A program made the translations under genes and the position numbers. A DNA stretch of 64,000 bases. It comes from Lacihabitans sp. LS3-19. GTDB taxonomy: Bacteria > Bacteroidota > Bacteroidia > Cytophagales > Spirosomataceae. Every line of letters begins with the position of its first letter. Positions within the stretch are counted from its first letter, which is position 1. The DNA is taken from contig NZ_RJUA01000007.1 in assembly GCF_024343575.1 (NCBI RefSeq), forward strand, positions 105,843 to 169,842, in the 5' to 3' direction. The notes under the pieces are model-generated. The model ran no database searches, was not told the DNA's origin, and worked only from the letters and a program-made list of their open reading frames with translations. Below, piece by piece: positions 1 to 8,621 of the stretch.

Positions 1-1
1 G

Positions 2-2053
2 GGCTTAGGTCGAGATTTCGGTATTGCTATTATACTTGTTTTAATCACCCTTATTCCATTGGGCATAAGAGCAGCTGTAATTGTAATGATTTCCATACCA
101 CTTTCTTTGGCGATTGGCTTAGCTGGATTGGACATTTTGGGTTTTGGTATTAACCAATTAAGTGTAGTGGGTTTGGTTATTTCATTAGGCCTTTTAGTCG
201 ATGATTCGATTGTGGTAGTTGAAAACATAGCCAGATATCTGAGACTAGGCTATTCTCGAAAAGATGCAGCCGTAGAGGCCACAAAACAAATTAGTCTTGC
301 GGTTTTAGGTTGCACGGCTACATTAATTTTTGCCTTTTTACCCTTACTTTTTTTGCCAGAATCTGCAGGTGACTTTATCAGAAGTTTGCCAATGGCAGTT
401 ATTACTACTGTCATAGCTTCGCTTTTTGTTTCTTTGACTATTGTACCTTTCTTGGCAAGTCTTATTATGCCCAAAGAAGAGCATGAAAGCGGCAATGTTT
501 TCTTACAGTTTCTAAACAAAGCCATTGACGGTTCTTACCAAAAAATATTGACTTGGTCTTTAAATAATCCCTTTAAAACCTTAATAATAGCACTTTTGGC
601 TTTTGGAGGGAGTTTGGCATTAATTCCTGTGATTGGCATTAGTGTTTTTCCAAAGTCCGAAAAACCTCAGTTTTTAATTAATATTGAAACACCTCTTGGT
701 ACATCTTTGGGAGTTACTGACAATGCCGTAAGATACGTTGAAGGTATTTTGGCACAGAATAAAATAGTAAAAAATTATGCTTCAAATGTAGGCAAAGACA
801 ATCCACGTATATACTATAATATTTTACCAAAAGGAGGCACAAGTAGCAATACAGGGCAAATTTTTGTTCAATTGCAAGATGATGTAGAAGTACCTGAAAG
901 GACAGTCTATATAAATGAACTTAGAGTGAAATTTCAAAAATATCCTGGAGCGAAAATCAAAGCGATAGAGTTTGAACAAGGAGCACCCGTAGAAGCACCA
1001 CTTGCAGTCAGGATATTTGGAGACAACTTAGATTCCTTGAGAAATATAGCCTTAAAAGTCGAAAAAATCTATAAAAGCACCGAAGGTACGATTTATGTAA
1101 ACAACCCAATAGGAGCTATTAATACTGACCTTAAGGTAGAAATAAACAAAGATAAAGCCGGAATGATGGGCATAGCAACTGCCGAAATAGATAGAAATGT
1201 TAGAATGGCCATTTCAGGGCTATCATTGGGTACATTTCAAGACAAAACAGGGGAAGATTATGATATTAACATTTCTTTGCCAAGAGGTAAAACTGTCTCC
1301 ACCGACGTTTTTGATAGAGTATATATAGCATCGCCAATGGGTGCTCAGATACCGCTGTCGCAATTAGCCTCTTTGAAATTCGAAACCTCTCAAAATAGAA
1401 TTCAACATTATGATACAGAACGCTATACAAGTGTTTCGGCATTTATAGCAGATGGATATTTAACACCTGAAGTCCAAGCGGTTTTTAAAGAAAAACTGAA
1501 AACCTTAGCTCTTCCTAAAGGCTATAGTATTGCAATGGCCGGTGAAGAAGAACAAAGAGCTCAAACTTTCGGCGGCTTGGGTACTATTATTATAATTACA
1601 ATTTTTGGAATTTTAGCAATTCTTATTTTGGAGTTTAAAACTTTCAAAAGTTCATTTATAGTTTTATCTGTAATTCCACTCGGGGTAATTGGTGCAGTTG
1701 GCATATTATATCTAACAGGCAATACGCTCTCATTTACTGCTATTGTCGGTATTATAGCCCTGGCAGGCATCGAAGTAAAAAACTCCATTCTGCTTGTTGA
1801 TTATACCAATTACCTTAGAAAGGAAGAAGGATTGAGTATAAACGATGCAATAGAAAAAGCCGGAAAAACGAGGTTTATTCCAATAGTTTTAACTACAATG
1901 ACTGCCATTGGAGGCCTTATACCTCTAGTTTTGGAACATTCCCCACTGTACTCACCATTGGCTTTGGTTATTATCGGCGGCCTTATTTCGTCTTTGATAT
2001 TGACTAGAATTGTGACACCGGTAATGTACAAATTATTGCCTCCTTCGATTTAA
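2..2053 (+). CDS. RND efflux transporter, inner-membrane pump subunit (5' end outside window)
   Basis: This is the C-terminal two thirds of a resistance-nodulation-division pump, which uses the proton gradient to export compounds through a periplasmic adaptor and TolC. The reading frame is open through the left edge, so the gene starts upstream; the first in-window start-like codon (TTG at 59) is not a real start. About 683 codons are visible, against roughly 1000-1050 for the family. The first visible helices carry GLLVDDSIVVVEN, which holds the paired aspartates of the proton relay. The porter domain follows, and the second helix bundle contains GIIALAGIEVKNSILLVDY with the conserved lysine. 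No adaptor or TolC gene follows it, so any partners must lie upstream. It is a different gene from the full-length pump at 11742-15155. Substrate cannot be told from sequence. Confidence 0.93.
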   Translation, partial: GLGRDFGIAIILVLITLIPLGIRAAVIVMISIPLSLAIGLAGLDILGFGINQLSVVGLVISLGLLVDDSIVVVENIARYLRLGYSRKDAAVEATKQISLAVLGCTATLIFAFLPLLFLPESAGDFIRSLPMAVITTVIASLFVSLTIVPFLASLIMPKEEHESGNVFLQFLNKAIDGSYQKILTWSLNNPFKTLIIALLAFGGSLALIPVIGISVFPKSEKPQFLINIETPLGTSLGVTDNAVRYVEGILAQNKIVKNYASNVGKDNPRIYYNILPKGGTSSNTGQIFVQLQDDVEVPERTVYINELRVKFQKYPGAKIKAIEFEQGAPVEAPLAVRIFGDNLDSLRNIALKVEKIYKSTEGTIYVNNPIGAINTDLKVEINKDKAGMMGIATAEIDRNVRMAISGLSLGTFQDKTGEDYDINISLPRGKTVSTDVFDRVYIASPMGAQIPLSQLASLKFETSQNRIQHYDTERYTSVSAFIADGYLTPEVQAVFKEKLKTLALPKGYSIAMAGEEEQRAQTFGGLGTIIIITIFGILAILILEFKTFKSSFIVLSVIPLGVIGAVGILYLTGNTLSFTAIVGIIALAGIEVKNSILLVDYTNYLRKEEGLSINDAIEKAGKTRFIPIVLTTMTAIGGLIPLVLEHSPLYSPLALVIIGGLISSLILTRIVTPVMYKLLPPSI

Positions 2054-2147
2054 AATTTGATTTAGGAAACTCCTAAATTAGGCTTTAACCTAGAAGATTA
2101 TTTTTTTAGCAATTTCTGAAAAAAAGAATTTGTTGTAAGAATTATTT

Positions 2148-2155
2148 TATTTTTG
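2148..2155 (+). promoter_or_regulatory. Candidate Bacteroidota -7 promoter element for the VOC gene
   Basis: TATTTTTG matches TAnnTTTG and lies 11 bases before the ATG at 2167. A TTTG lies upstream at 2129-2132, but the 15-base spacing is shorter than usual, so the -33 element is doubtful. Confidence 0.35.
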
Positions 2156-2166
2156 AAAAAAACTTA

Positions 2167-2532
2167 ATGAAAATGAAACTATTAGGCCTTAGAACAAGCA
2201 TTTACAGAGTATCTGATATTGAAAAAGCCAAAAAGTGGTATTCTGAATTCTTAGGTTTCGAGCCCTATTTTGATGAACCATTTTATGTTGGATATAATGT
2301 AGCTGGTTATGAATTAGGTTTACAACCGGAAGAAAATGAAACTGCCGAAAAGGGTGATTCGGTAATTACATATTGGGGCATTGAGAATGTAGAAGAAGCC
2401 TATCAAAAACTTTTAGAATTAGGTGCTACAAGCCACGAAACTCCACAAGAAGTAGGAGGAGGCATAATAGTAGCGACAGTAAAAGACCCTTGGGACAATA
2501 TTTTCGGAGTTATTTATAATCCGCATTTTTAA
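2167..2532 (+). CDS. VOC-family (glyoxalase/bleomycin-resistance fold) protein
   Basis: A 121-residue single-domain protein of the vicinal oxygen chelate superfamily. The N-terminus has the typical first-strand pattern (LRTSIYRVSDIEKAKKWYSE) followed by LGFEPYF, and the second half has VEEAYQKLLELGA and a closing VKDPWDNIFGVIYNP strand, as in many lactoylglutathione-lyase-like and dioxygenase-like proteins. The family covers glyoxalases, ring-cleaving dioxygenases and antibiotic-binding proteins, and the substrate cannot be chosen here. The start is the first ATG of MKMK; the second ATG two codons later is equally possible. It is a single gene, convergent with the porin gene whose terminator lies just past its stop. 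Confidence 0.8.
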   Translation: MKMKLLGLRTSIYRVSDIEKAKKWYSEFLGFEPYFDEPFYVGYNVAGYELGLQPEENETAEKGDSVITYWGIENVEEAYQKLLELGATSHETPQEVGGGIIVATVKDPWDNIFGVIYNPHF

Positions 2533-2539
2533 AACAAAA

Positions 2540-2579
2540 AAAGAACAAGGCTTTTAAATAATTCAAAGCCTCGCTCTTT
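2540..2579 (-). terminator. Intrinsic terminator of the porin gene
   Basis: An inverted repeat with 15-base arms (2540-2554 and 2565-2579) around AAGGCTTT/AAAGCCT. On the minus strand the two imperfect positions become G-U pairs and the hairpin is followed by a T-rich run (complement of 2531-2539); on the plus strand they are A-C mismatches with no T-run. It therefore acts on the minus-strand porin transcript. Confidence 0.75.
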
Positions 2580-2596
2580 GAAAAAACAAATAATTA

Positions 2597-3880
2597 TCAA
2601 AATCTATATTGTACTCTACAAGTAAATAAATTGTCTTTCAAATCCGACGTGTATTCCTTCTTTTGGGTAGTTTCATTTTTAGGCATTTCGTAATAAAACA
2701 CGAATTTTAGATTTTCATTTGCATATCTAATATAACCTAAACCTAGCGTATTGAATTTTATTTCCGCTAATGAAACTTTGTCAGTTATTTCATCTCCAGA
2801 TAGCATTTTGTTGGGGTCATACCAATCATATTTAGCTACAAACTGGTTTTTAGGGTTTATAAAATTTTGTAAAAAATAAAAGTAAGCACCGTCAAATTTT
2901 CGAATATAAAAAGGAGTTGGTATACCGTTCAAGTTTGGTAAAGTGGCAGGCGTTTCTGTGGTATTTTCCGATGAAGATTGTCTTCCAACGATATACTCAG
3001 CCCTTATCTCGGTGAACATTTTGTTTCTATTTGGAATCTTGAGCTGAAAGTCTGCTCCACGATATTGTCTTGGAGCAACTTTGATAGCTGAACCTAATTC
3101 AAATTCTTTATTGGAGCTAACCTGATATGCTTGTTGACTCCTATTAGAAAACCCACCAAAAAGTCCAGAAATACTACCCGAAAGAATTAAATTATTGCCA
3201 ATTTTCGTGCTTTTTAAAGAAAGCCTAGAAATCAAATCTTTGTGACTATCGATATCAGTCGTTGCAGTAAGCCCAGTTCCATTAAAAACCCCAAAATCAA
3301 ATTTTACATGATTTCTCCAATCGGTAGTTCCCTTTGGCTCAAAACTAACCATTGCTCCCAAATCTCGTTCTGTTTTCATTAGAATTTGTGACATTCTACC
3401 CCTTTCTAGAGATTCTCTATCTGATGAACCAAGGTTGATTTCATAGCCCATAGGTCTTGCAAACATACCAGTAGTTAGGGAAAAATAATTCAACTTGTTT
3501 TCATATACCCTACCCCAAAAGTCTCTAATAAAAAAACCACGTTCTGTCCCGTCAAATTGAAAAACTAAATTAACTTTGGGCATGTTGTCTTTTGTATATC
3601 TGGCGAAATCTATTCTCAATCGTCCTCTTCTCAACATGAAACGATTATTGATATTTGTTGGAAAATTGCCTCCGTTGAAACTTTTAATCCCAGGCGTTTG
3701 AGCTATTTGAAACTGAGGCTGCATATAACCCGAAAAACCAACATATTCTATTTTTTTAAGTTTAGAAAATAGCATTTTCATGTTAGTTGTGTCAGCAGTC
3801 ATAAGGGCTCCTTTTTCCTGTGAAAATACCTCAAAAGAACAGCATGCGATTAAAAGCATCCCTAGTAGATTTTTTTTCAT
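2597..3880 (-). CDS. Outer-membrane porin of the phosphate-selective porin O/P type
   Basis: A 427-residue outer-membrane beta-barrel resembling the OprO/OprP family. An N-terminal signal peptide (MKKNLLGMLLIACCSFEVFSQ) is followed by a short linker and YVGFSGYMQPQFQ, a typical first barrel strand. RRGRLRIDFARY and VFQFDGTERGFFIRDFW are recognisable family segments. The chain ends in VQYRF; a C-terminal phenylalanine is the usual barrel-assembly signal. Homologues named phosphate-selective often have no tested specificity, and there is no pst or pho gene nearby, so phosphate transport is not shown. The gene stands alone, with its own promoter-like element and terminator. Confidence 0.85.
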   Translation of the reverse strand: MKKNLLGMLLIACCSFEVFSQEKGALMTADTTNMKMLFSKLKKIEYVGFSGYMQPQFQIAQTPGIKSFNGGNFPTNINNRFMLRRGRLRIDFARYTKDNMPKVNLVFQFDGTERGFFIRDFWGRVYENKLNYFSLTTGMFARPMGYEINLGSSDRESLERGRMSQILMKTERDLGAMVSFEPKGTTDWRNHVKFDFGVFNGTGLTATTDIDSHKDLISRLSLKSTKIGNNLILSGSISGLFGGFSNRSQQAYQVSSNKEFELGSAIKVAPRQYRGADFQLKIPNRNKMFTEIRAEYIVGRQSSSENTTETPATLPNLNGIPTPFYIRKFDGAYFYFLQNFINPKNQFVAKYDWYDPNKMLSGDEITDKVSLAEIKFNTLGLGYIRYANENLKFVFYYEMPKNETTQKKEYTSDLKDNLFTCRVQYRF

Positions 3881-3907
3881 TTAATTTCATATTGGTAAAA
3901 TACAATA

Positions 3908-3915
3908 CAAAATTA
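3908..3915 (-). promoter_or_regulatory. Candidate -7 promoter element for the porin gene
   Basis: On the minus strand TAATTTTG matches TAnnTTTG 27 bases before the porin start codon. No good TTTG is present at the usual -33 distance. Confidence 0.4.
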
Positions 3916-3982
3916 TGCAATTAGATTTTGAAATAAATGTGAATTATTCCAAAAACTGAAATTAAAACCAATGATAATTTTT

Positions 3983-4645
3983 TTAAATTTTCATTCTTGG
4001 CTCATTATTTATCACAAATACGTCTTCTATTTCACGAGGTTCGGCTTTTAAAACATTTGTCAAAACCAACAATATCAAGGTTCTACTAGCCACTTTTTTA
4101 TTAATTTCCGCAATTTCCGCAAATTTAGAAACCGTGATTTTTTCGTTTAAATCCAAATATTTTAGAAGCTTATTTTCTTTTTCGCCGTAAGCAAATTTGT
4201 AACCTTTGGGTTTGTTTTGACCTTTCAAAATTTCCCTAACTTCCTTGCTAGCTTGTATCGACTTATCAGCATTTCTTACATAAACTTTTCGTTCTTCGGC
4301 TATTCCTGTCAAGTCAAGATAGTGTGGTTTTATATTACTTTCAAGAATCTTATATATTAGTACTTCTTTCTCATTTTCTAGCCTGATCCGTTCCAAATTA
4401 TATGCAATCGGTGGGAAAATGTACTTTTCGATGTTTTTTGTTATGATATACTCATCTTCGTCAGCATATTTTAATCCAATAAGTTCTTTGTTGTCAGCTA
4501 CACCTAAAATCAGTAGTCCACCATCAGAATTAGCAAAAGCCACTATCTCTTTCATGATTTTGTCAGGGTGATTGCTCTTCAACTTAAATTCAAGTTGCTG
4601 GCCTTCACCTTGCCTTACCAAAAGTTTGAGCGTTTTTAAATCCAT
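3983..4645 (-). CDS. AlbA_2 (Schlafen-like) domain protein, putative transcriptional regulator
   Basis: A 220-residue protein with an AlbA_2/divergent AAA-4 domain in the first ~125 residues: GEGQQLEFKLKSNHPDKIMKEIVAFANSDGG followed by LLILGVADN is the family signature (ExK plus FANSxGG). It also has a short C-terminal winged-helix-like region (LLKYLDLNEKITVSKFAEIAEINKKVASRTL). Proteins of this COG2865-like group are usually annotated as ATP-binding or DNA-binding regulators, and some relatives are nucleases in defence systems; the exact role is unknown. It is a single gene with no partner, between the porin and the DUF2795 gene on the same strand. Start is the ATG giving MDLKTLK. Confidence 0.8.
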   Translation of the reverse strand: MDLKTLKLLVRQGEGQQLEFKLKSNHPDKIMKEIVAFANSDGGLLILGVADNKELIGLKYADEDEYIITKNIEKYIFPPIAYNLERIRLENEKEVLIYKILESNIKPHYLDLTGIAEERKVYVRNADKSIQASKEVREILKGQNKPKGYKFAYGEKENKLLKYLDLNEKITVSKFAEIAEINKKVASRTLILLVLTNVLKAEPREIEDVFVINNEPRMKI

Positions 4646-4708
4646 AGGTCATTCTTACTTGAAATTTAGATCAAGTATCTTCAAATATAATTGATAATTG
4701 GCACAAAA

Positions 4709-4733
4709 AAAACACCCCAATTAGAGGTGTTTT
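4709..4733 (-). terminator. Intrinsic terminator after the DUF2795-like gene
   Basis: Arms 4709-4718 and 4724-4733 pair as AAAACACC/GGTGTTTT. On the minus strand the hairpin is followed by an eight-T run (complement of 4705-4712) and the one mismatch becomes G-U, so it ends the minus-strand transcript from 4979. Confidence 0.7.
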
Positions 4734-4757
4734 AATTTATTAAATCAGAGAATACAA

Positions 4758-4979
4758 TTAATATTCGTCTTCATTAAAGAAGAAGTCTTCCTTGGTAGGA
4801 TAATCAGGCCAAATCTCCTCAATATTTTCATAAGGTTGACCATCATCTTCCAACTCCGACAAATTCTCAATTACTTCATTTGGTGCTCCTGACCTTATAG
4901 AAAAATCTATCAATTCGTCTTTAGTTGCTGGCCATGGGGCGTCTTCCAAATAAGAAACTAGTTCTAGTGTCCAGTACAT
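4758..4979 (-). CDS. Small acidic conserved Bacteroidota protein (DUF2795-like)
   Basis: A 73-residue acidic protein beginning MYWTLELVSYLEDAPWPATK and ending EEIWPDYPTKEDFFFNEDEY. Proteins with this pattern are widespread and highly conserved in Bacteroidota and usually carry the name DUF2795; the function is not known. The reading frame is open 35 codons further upstream, but the ATG at 4979 is the right start: conservation begins at MYWT, and a good promoter element lies at 5022-5029 inside the longer frame. It is followed by its own terminator, so it is a single-gene unit. High conservation in a tiny acidic cytosolic protein suggests a housekeeping binding role, but that is inference. Confidence 0.75.
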   Translation of the reverse strand: MYWTLELVSYLEDAPWPATKDELIDFSIRSGAPNEVIENLSELEDDGQPYENIEEIWPDYPTKEDFFFNEDEY

Positions 4980-5021
4980 ATTCCCACTCGTTTTAGTTAA
5001 AAAAATCCTTAAATTTGGCTG

Positions 5022-5029
5022 CAAAAGTA
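5022..5029 (-). promoter_or_regulatory. Promoter of the DUF2795-like gene
   Basis: On the minus strand TACTTTTG matches TAnnTTTG, with a TTG 23 bases upstream, and gives a leader of about 35-40 bases to the ATG at 4979. It excludes the 108-codon version of the gene starting at 5084. Confidence 0.5.
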
Positions 5030-5140
5030 AAAAAAACTTTGACACTAAAACGCAATTAGTATAAAAAATTGTCATAAATTCCAATAAAAAAACATCTTTA
5101 ACCTTATTTGCCTTATTTTCAGATATTTAATTTTTCAAAA

Positions 5141-5905
5141 ATGCTAAAAAAATCACCAAGAAAAGTATTAGAAATTTGCTGTTTCAGTCTAAAATCCTCA
5201 AAAACTGCCCATGAAGGTGGAGCAGATAGAATAGAGCTTTGTGGTAGTTTGCCAGAAGGGGGTACTACTCCATCAGCAGGCCTTCTCTCCTCTGTTTTAA
5301 GCGAAGTTTCAATACCTGTCTATACGATGATTCGGCCTAGAGGTGGTGACTTTTATTTCAATGAGGAAGAAATGCAGGTCATGCTAACTGATATTAAAAT
5401 TCTAAAAGAAATAAAACCAGCGGGATTTGTAATAGGAGCTTTGGATAAAACCGGAAATATAGATTTAGAAAAAACAAGTAGACTTTTAGATGCCATCGGA
5501 GACTTTCCGGTCACCTTTCATAGAGCGATAGATATGTGTAAAAACCCGCTTATGGCTATTGAGCAGCTCATCAGTTTGGGTATAGAGAACATCTTAACAT
5601 CAGGCCAGTATCCAACAGCTCTTGAAGGTTTAGGAAACTTAAGAGATTTCAAAGCCACTGCCGCAAACCGAATAAATATAATGGCTGGAAGTGGAGTCAA
5701 TCCAAGCAATATCCTAAAAATATCTGAAGCAGGAGTGGATGCTTTTCATTTTTCTGCTAAAAAAAGTATTCCAAGCCAAATGCTCTACAGAAACGAAAAA
5801 ATACAAATGGGAGATAAAAATGCGGACGAATATGCCACTTACGAAGCTGACTTGAACTTAATAAAACAAGGAACAGAGCTTATTGAAATACTAAATAAAG
5901 GGTAA
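5141..5905 (+). CDS. cutC: CutC-family protein (copper homeostasis protein)
   Basis: A 254-residue TIM-barrel protein of the CutC family. The hallmark segments are present: VLEICCFSLKSSKTAHEGGADRIELCGSLPEGGTTPS near the N-terminus, VYTMIRPRGGDFYF, GFVIGALDKTGNID, VTFHRAIDM and ILTSGQYPTALEG. The family was linked to copper tolerance in E. coli and human homologues, but the enzymatic activity is not settled. The ATG at 5141 (MLKKSPRKV) is chosen over an in-frame TTG at 5108 because homology begins just after it. The 3' end overlaps the end of porT by 26 bases, tail to tail. Confidence 0.92.
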   Translation: MLKKSPRKVLEICCFSLKSSKTAHEGGADRIELCGSLPEGGTTPSAGLLSSVLSEVSIPVYTMIRPRGGDFYFNEEEMQVMLTDIKILKEIKPAGFVIGALDKTGNIDLEKTSRLLDAIGDFPVTFHRAIDMCKNPLMAIEQLISLGIENILTSGQYPTALEGLGNLRDFKATAANRINIMAGSGVNPSNILKISEAGVDAFHFSAKKSIPSQMLYRNEKIQMGDKNADEYATYEADLNLIKQGTELIEILNKG

Positions 5906-6593
5906 CTGAATGTGTTTTTAGTTTATCGACATAACTTAAAAAACTCGATCTGTTGTTTCCTGGACTTACCATGTTTTTTATGCCATGCGAGAAATGAAGT
6001 TCTGGTGTAATCTTAAAATATTCTCTGAACAATTCCAGACCCATGCCATATTCGATAGAAAAGTCACTGGTCTTTGTAGAAAAATTATTGACTTTACTTA
6101 CGCCATCTCTCTTGCTTACTATATTAGTTTCAAAACCGTATTTTGCACCAGCGAAAATAAACATTCGCGAATTATTCCTCCTTTCGGATTTATATTTAAT
6201 CTGAAGCGGTATCTCAAACCAAGCTTTATCTTCTTGATTATGAGCTATTGAATCATTTTCAAGTAATTTTCGAGAATAAATGGCTACCGAAAGTGGAGAA
6301 AACCTAAAATCAAAATAATCATTTATGTAGACATTTACCAATCCTCCTGCTTTTATGGCCGTAGATGATGGAGAACTTATAGCATAAACTTTTTGGCCAT
6401 TTACATCTGCCAAATACGATTTGTTGAATTTTACAATGTAATTGGTATTTGCCATGCCAAGAAAATATCCAAAATGGACTTTTTTATTGTCATAATCAGG
6501 CTGAAACTTTGTGTGTATTTGTCCAATCACTTGAGCAGATAAACATACAAAACTCACTACAAATACTATTTTTTTCCTAAATAGATTGAACAT
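5880..6593 (-). CDS. porT: PorT-family outer-membrane protein, type IX secretion system component
   Basis: A 237-residue outer-membrane protein with a signal peptide (cleavage probably near SAQVIGQ) and a predicted eight-stranded barrel of the PorT kind: a YDNKKVHFGYFLGMANTNY segment right after the signal, several alternating strands, and a last strand TLYLVFQ. PorT is needed for type IX secretion in Porphyromonas and Flavobacterium. Its place immediately downstream of ubiE supports the call, because porT and ubiE are neighbours in other Bacteroidota. Its start overlaps the end of ubiE by 28 bases, so the two are co-transcribed and probably translationally coupled. A generic PorT-like barrel without a secretion role cannot be fully excluded. 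Confidence 0.75.
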   Translation of the reverse strand: MFNLFRKKIVFVVSFVCLSAQVIGQIHTKFQPDYDNKKVHFGYFLGMANTNYIVKFNKSYLADVNGQKVYAISSPSSTAIKAGGLVNVYINDYFDFRFSPLSVAIYSRKLLENDSIAHNQEDKAWFEIPLQIKYKSERRNNSRMFIFAGAKYGFETNIVSKRDGVSKVNNFSTKTSDFSIEYGMGLELFREYFKITPELHFSHGIKNMVSPGNNRSSFLSYVDKLKTHSVTLYLVFQ

Positions 6594-7291
6594 ATACCAA
6601 AAGTAAGGGTTTTTACTGAGGTTTCTTTAAAACCAGCTTGTTCGAAAACATCCAAAAAGGCTTTACCGTCTGGAAAGGCTTTAACAGACTCAGGCAAATA
6701 AGTATATGCTGAGCTGTCTTTAGACACCAATTTGCCAATAATAGGTAAAATCTTAGTAGAGTAAAACCAATAGAATTGTTTAAATGGGAAACTTGATGGT
6801 TTCGAAAATTCGACCACTAGACATGTTCCGCCAGGTTTTAACACCCTGCACATATCCGTAAGGCCCTTGAGCAAATTCTCGAAGTTACGTACACCGAATG
6901 AAACGATAACCGTGTCGAAAGTATTGTTTTCAAACAACAATTTCTCCGAATCACCCATTTGGAGTTCGATTTTATCAGTTAAACCAAGGTTTTTGATTTT
7001 TTCTTTACCGACTTTCAACATACCCTCTGATATGTCTACACCAATTATCTTATCAGTCTTTAAGATTTTATTGGCTTCTATTGCCAAATCTCCAGTGCCT
7101 GTAGCTATGTCAAGTACAAGATTATTGGGTCTGTCTTTTATCATTCCCAGAGCTTTTTTTCTCCAGTATATATCTACGCCTCCGCTTAGCAACCTATTCA
7201 AGAAATCATATTTGCCAGAAATACTGTCAAACATTTCCGCTACCTGCTCTTTTTTACTATCGCTACTATCTTTGTAAGGTACTACGCTCAT
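6566..7291 (-). CDS. ubiE: Demethylmenaquinone methyltransferase (UbiE/MenG)
   Basis: A 241-residue class I SAM-dependent methyltransferase that adds the final C-methyl group in menaquinone synthesis (and the ubiquinone equivalent where present). [21 protein letters not shown] and WRKKA are the UbiE signature, [14 protein letters not shown] is SAM motif [15 protein letters not shown] is motif II, and [17 protein letters not shown] is the post-motif region. The C-terminal segment [16 protein letters not shown] is typical. Its start overlaps the pyrD stop by four bases (ATGA), so it is the middle gene of a pyrD-ubiE-porT operon. A quinone methylase next to a quinone-dependent PyrD makes biochemical sense. 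Confidence 0.95.
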   Translation of the reverse strand: MSVVPYKDSSDSKKEQVAEMFDSISGKYDFLNRLLSGGVDIYWRKKALGMIKDRPNNLVLDIATGTGDLAIEANKILKTDKIIGVDISEGMLKVGKEKIKNLGLTDKIELQMGDSEKLLFENNTFDTVIVSFGVRNFENLLKGLTDMCRVLKPGGTCLVVEFSKPSSFPFKQFYWFYSTKILPIIGKLVSKDSSAYTYLPESVKAFPDGKAFLDVFEQAGFKETSVKTLTFGICSIYLGKK

Positions 7292-8316
7292 TTTTTTAGT
7301 TTGTTATTTATGTTTTTGGCAATTGCTGGTCCTTCATATACAAATCCCGAATATACTTGAATCAGACTGGCACCAGCTTCTAATTTCTCCTTGGCATCTT
7401 CCGCCGTATATATTCCTCCTGCTCCTATTATTCCGAATTTACCTTGACTTTTTTCACTTAAATACCGAATGACTTCGGTCGACCGATTCCGTAAAGGTTT
7501 ACCTGAAAGGCCTCCTGCTCCAATTTCTTGCACTTTCTGAGCCGGTGTTTTTAAACCCTCTCTAGACAAAGTGGTATTTGTGGCAATCACCCCCGAAATC
7601 TTGGTTTCAGTTACTATTTCTACAATATCATCCAGCTGCGAATTTGTCAAGTCTGGAGCTATCTTTAGTAAAACGGGCTTTTGATGCTTTTGGTTTTCGA
7701 TTTGTAAAGCACTCAATATTTTTTTCAATGGCTCTTTCTCTTGCAAATCCCTTAAACCTGGCGTATTGGGTGAAGAAACATTTACCACAAAATAGTCAAC
7801 ATAATCTACCAAACCTTTAAACGCTATCAAATAATCACTCAAAGCGTCTTCATTTTCGGTCAACTTGTTTTTGCCAATGTTACCACCGACTATTATTTCT
7901 GAATTTCTTTTTTTTAGATTTTCAACCACTTCTTTTACGCCACCGTTGTTAAATCCCATTCTGTTTATCAAGGCTTCGTCAGGTTTCAATCTAAAAAGCC
8001 TTGGTTTCGGATTACCCTCTTGAGACTTGGGAGTTACGGTGCCTATCTCTATAAACCCAAACCCTAAAACATCCAACTCGTCAATCCATCGTGCATTTTT
8101 ATCAAATCCAGCAGCTAAACCAACGGGGTTTTTAAAATCTAAACCAAGAAAATTGCGATGCAGACTTTGACTTTTTACTTCAAAAGTATTCCTCAAAATA
8201 GCTTTGAAGCCAGGAATTTTACAAACAAAAGTCAAAGCTCCCATGGCGAAGTAGTGAATACGCTCTGGGTCAAACTGAGAAAGGACTGGAAAAACTATTT
8301 TTTTATACAAAGACAA
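7288..8316 (-). CDS. pyrD: Quinone-dependent dihydroorotate dehydrogenase (class 2)
   Basis: A 342-residue FMN flavoprotein that oxidises dihydroorotate to orotate in pyrimidine synthesis and passes electrons to membrane quinone. Class 2 is shown by the N-terminal amphipathic segment ([19 protein letters not shown]) ahead of the barrel. [59 protein letters not shown] (catalytic serine) and [11 protein letters not shown] (FMN phosphate loop) are all visible. There is no ATG near the N-terminus: the frame has a stop six codons before the first of two TTG codons at 8316 and 8310, so translation starts at a TTG. The second gives MYKKIVFP, the usual family beginning. It is the first gene of the operon with ubiE and porT. 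Confidence 0.95.
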   Translation of the reverse strand: MSLYKKIVFPVLSQFDPERIHYFAMGALTFVCKIPGFKAILRNTFEVKSQSLHRNFLGLDFKNPVGLAAGFDKNARWIDELDVLGFGFIEIGTVTPKSQEGNPKPRLFRLKPDEALINRMGFNNGGVKEVVENLKKRNSEIIVGGNIGKNKLTENEDALSDYLIAFKGLVDYVDYFVVNVSSPNTPGLRDLQEKEPLKKILSALQIENQKHQKPVLLKIAPDLTNSQLDDIVEIVTETKISGVIATNTTLSREGLKTPAQKVQEIGAGGLSGKPLRNRSTEVIRYLSEKSQGKFGIIGAGGIYTAEDAKEKLEAGASLIQVYSGFVYEGPAIAKNINNKLKK

Positions 8317-8621
8317 ATAAAAACCGGTTTATATCACAAAATTAATTCTAAAACATTGGAATGGCAAATAAGGGAATTGTGGAAAAAAAATTACCTTATT
8401 TGTTTTTGATAAGTTAAATTATATCTTGAAAAAATACCATTTTAATAAATTTAATTTTTATTTCCAAATAAATAAACAAAGCCATTCATAGCTGAAAATA
8501 AACTACTTATATTTTTATGATTTTGAAATATCAAAATATTTAGATTTTTGCCTAGAAGTTGCAAATAAAAAAAATTATAAAAACTTTGAACCTTTTGAAA
8601 GTTTCCTAAGTTTTTACCGAT
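8317..8621. other. Divergent intergenic region between pyrD and the tetR gene
   Basis: About 305 bases, very AT-rich, with no convincing coding frame. It must contain the promoters of both the pyrD operon (minus) and the efflux operon (plus). The only clear structure is the palindrome at 8581-8604. Confidence 0.6.
8581..8604. promoter_or_regulatory. Candidate TetR operator in front of the efflux operon
   Basis: An inverted repeat AAACTTT (8581-8587) and AAAGTTT (8598-8604) with a 10-base spacer that itself continues the dyad imperfectly (GAA..TTG). It ends 17 bases before the regulator's ATG, the usual place for autoregulation by a TetR repressor. Assignment rests on symmetry and position only. 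Confidence 0.45.

Noticed and set aside
3983..4645. Defence-system role for the AlbA_2 protein
   Set aside because: It stands alone without nuclease, helicase or other defence partners, so only the domain call is kept.
5108..5140. TTG start of cutC giving eleven extra residues
   Set aside because: The extra residues are outside family homology and an ATG at 5141 is well placed.
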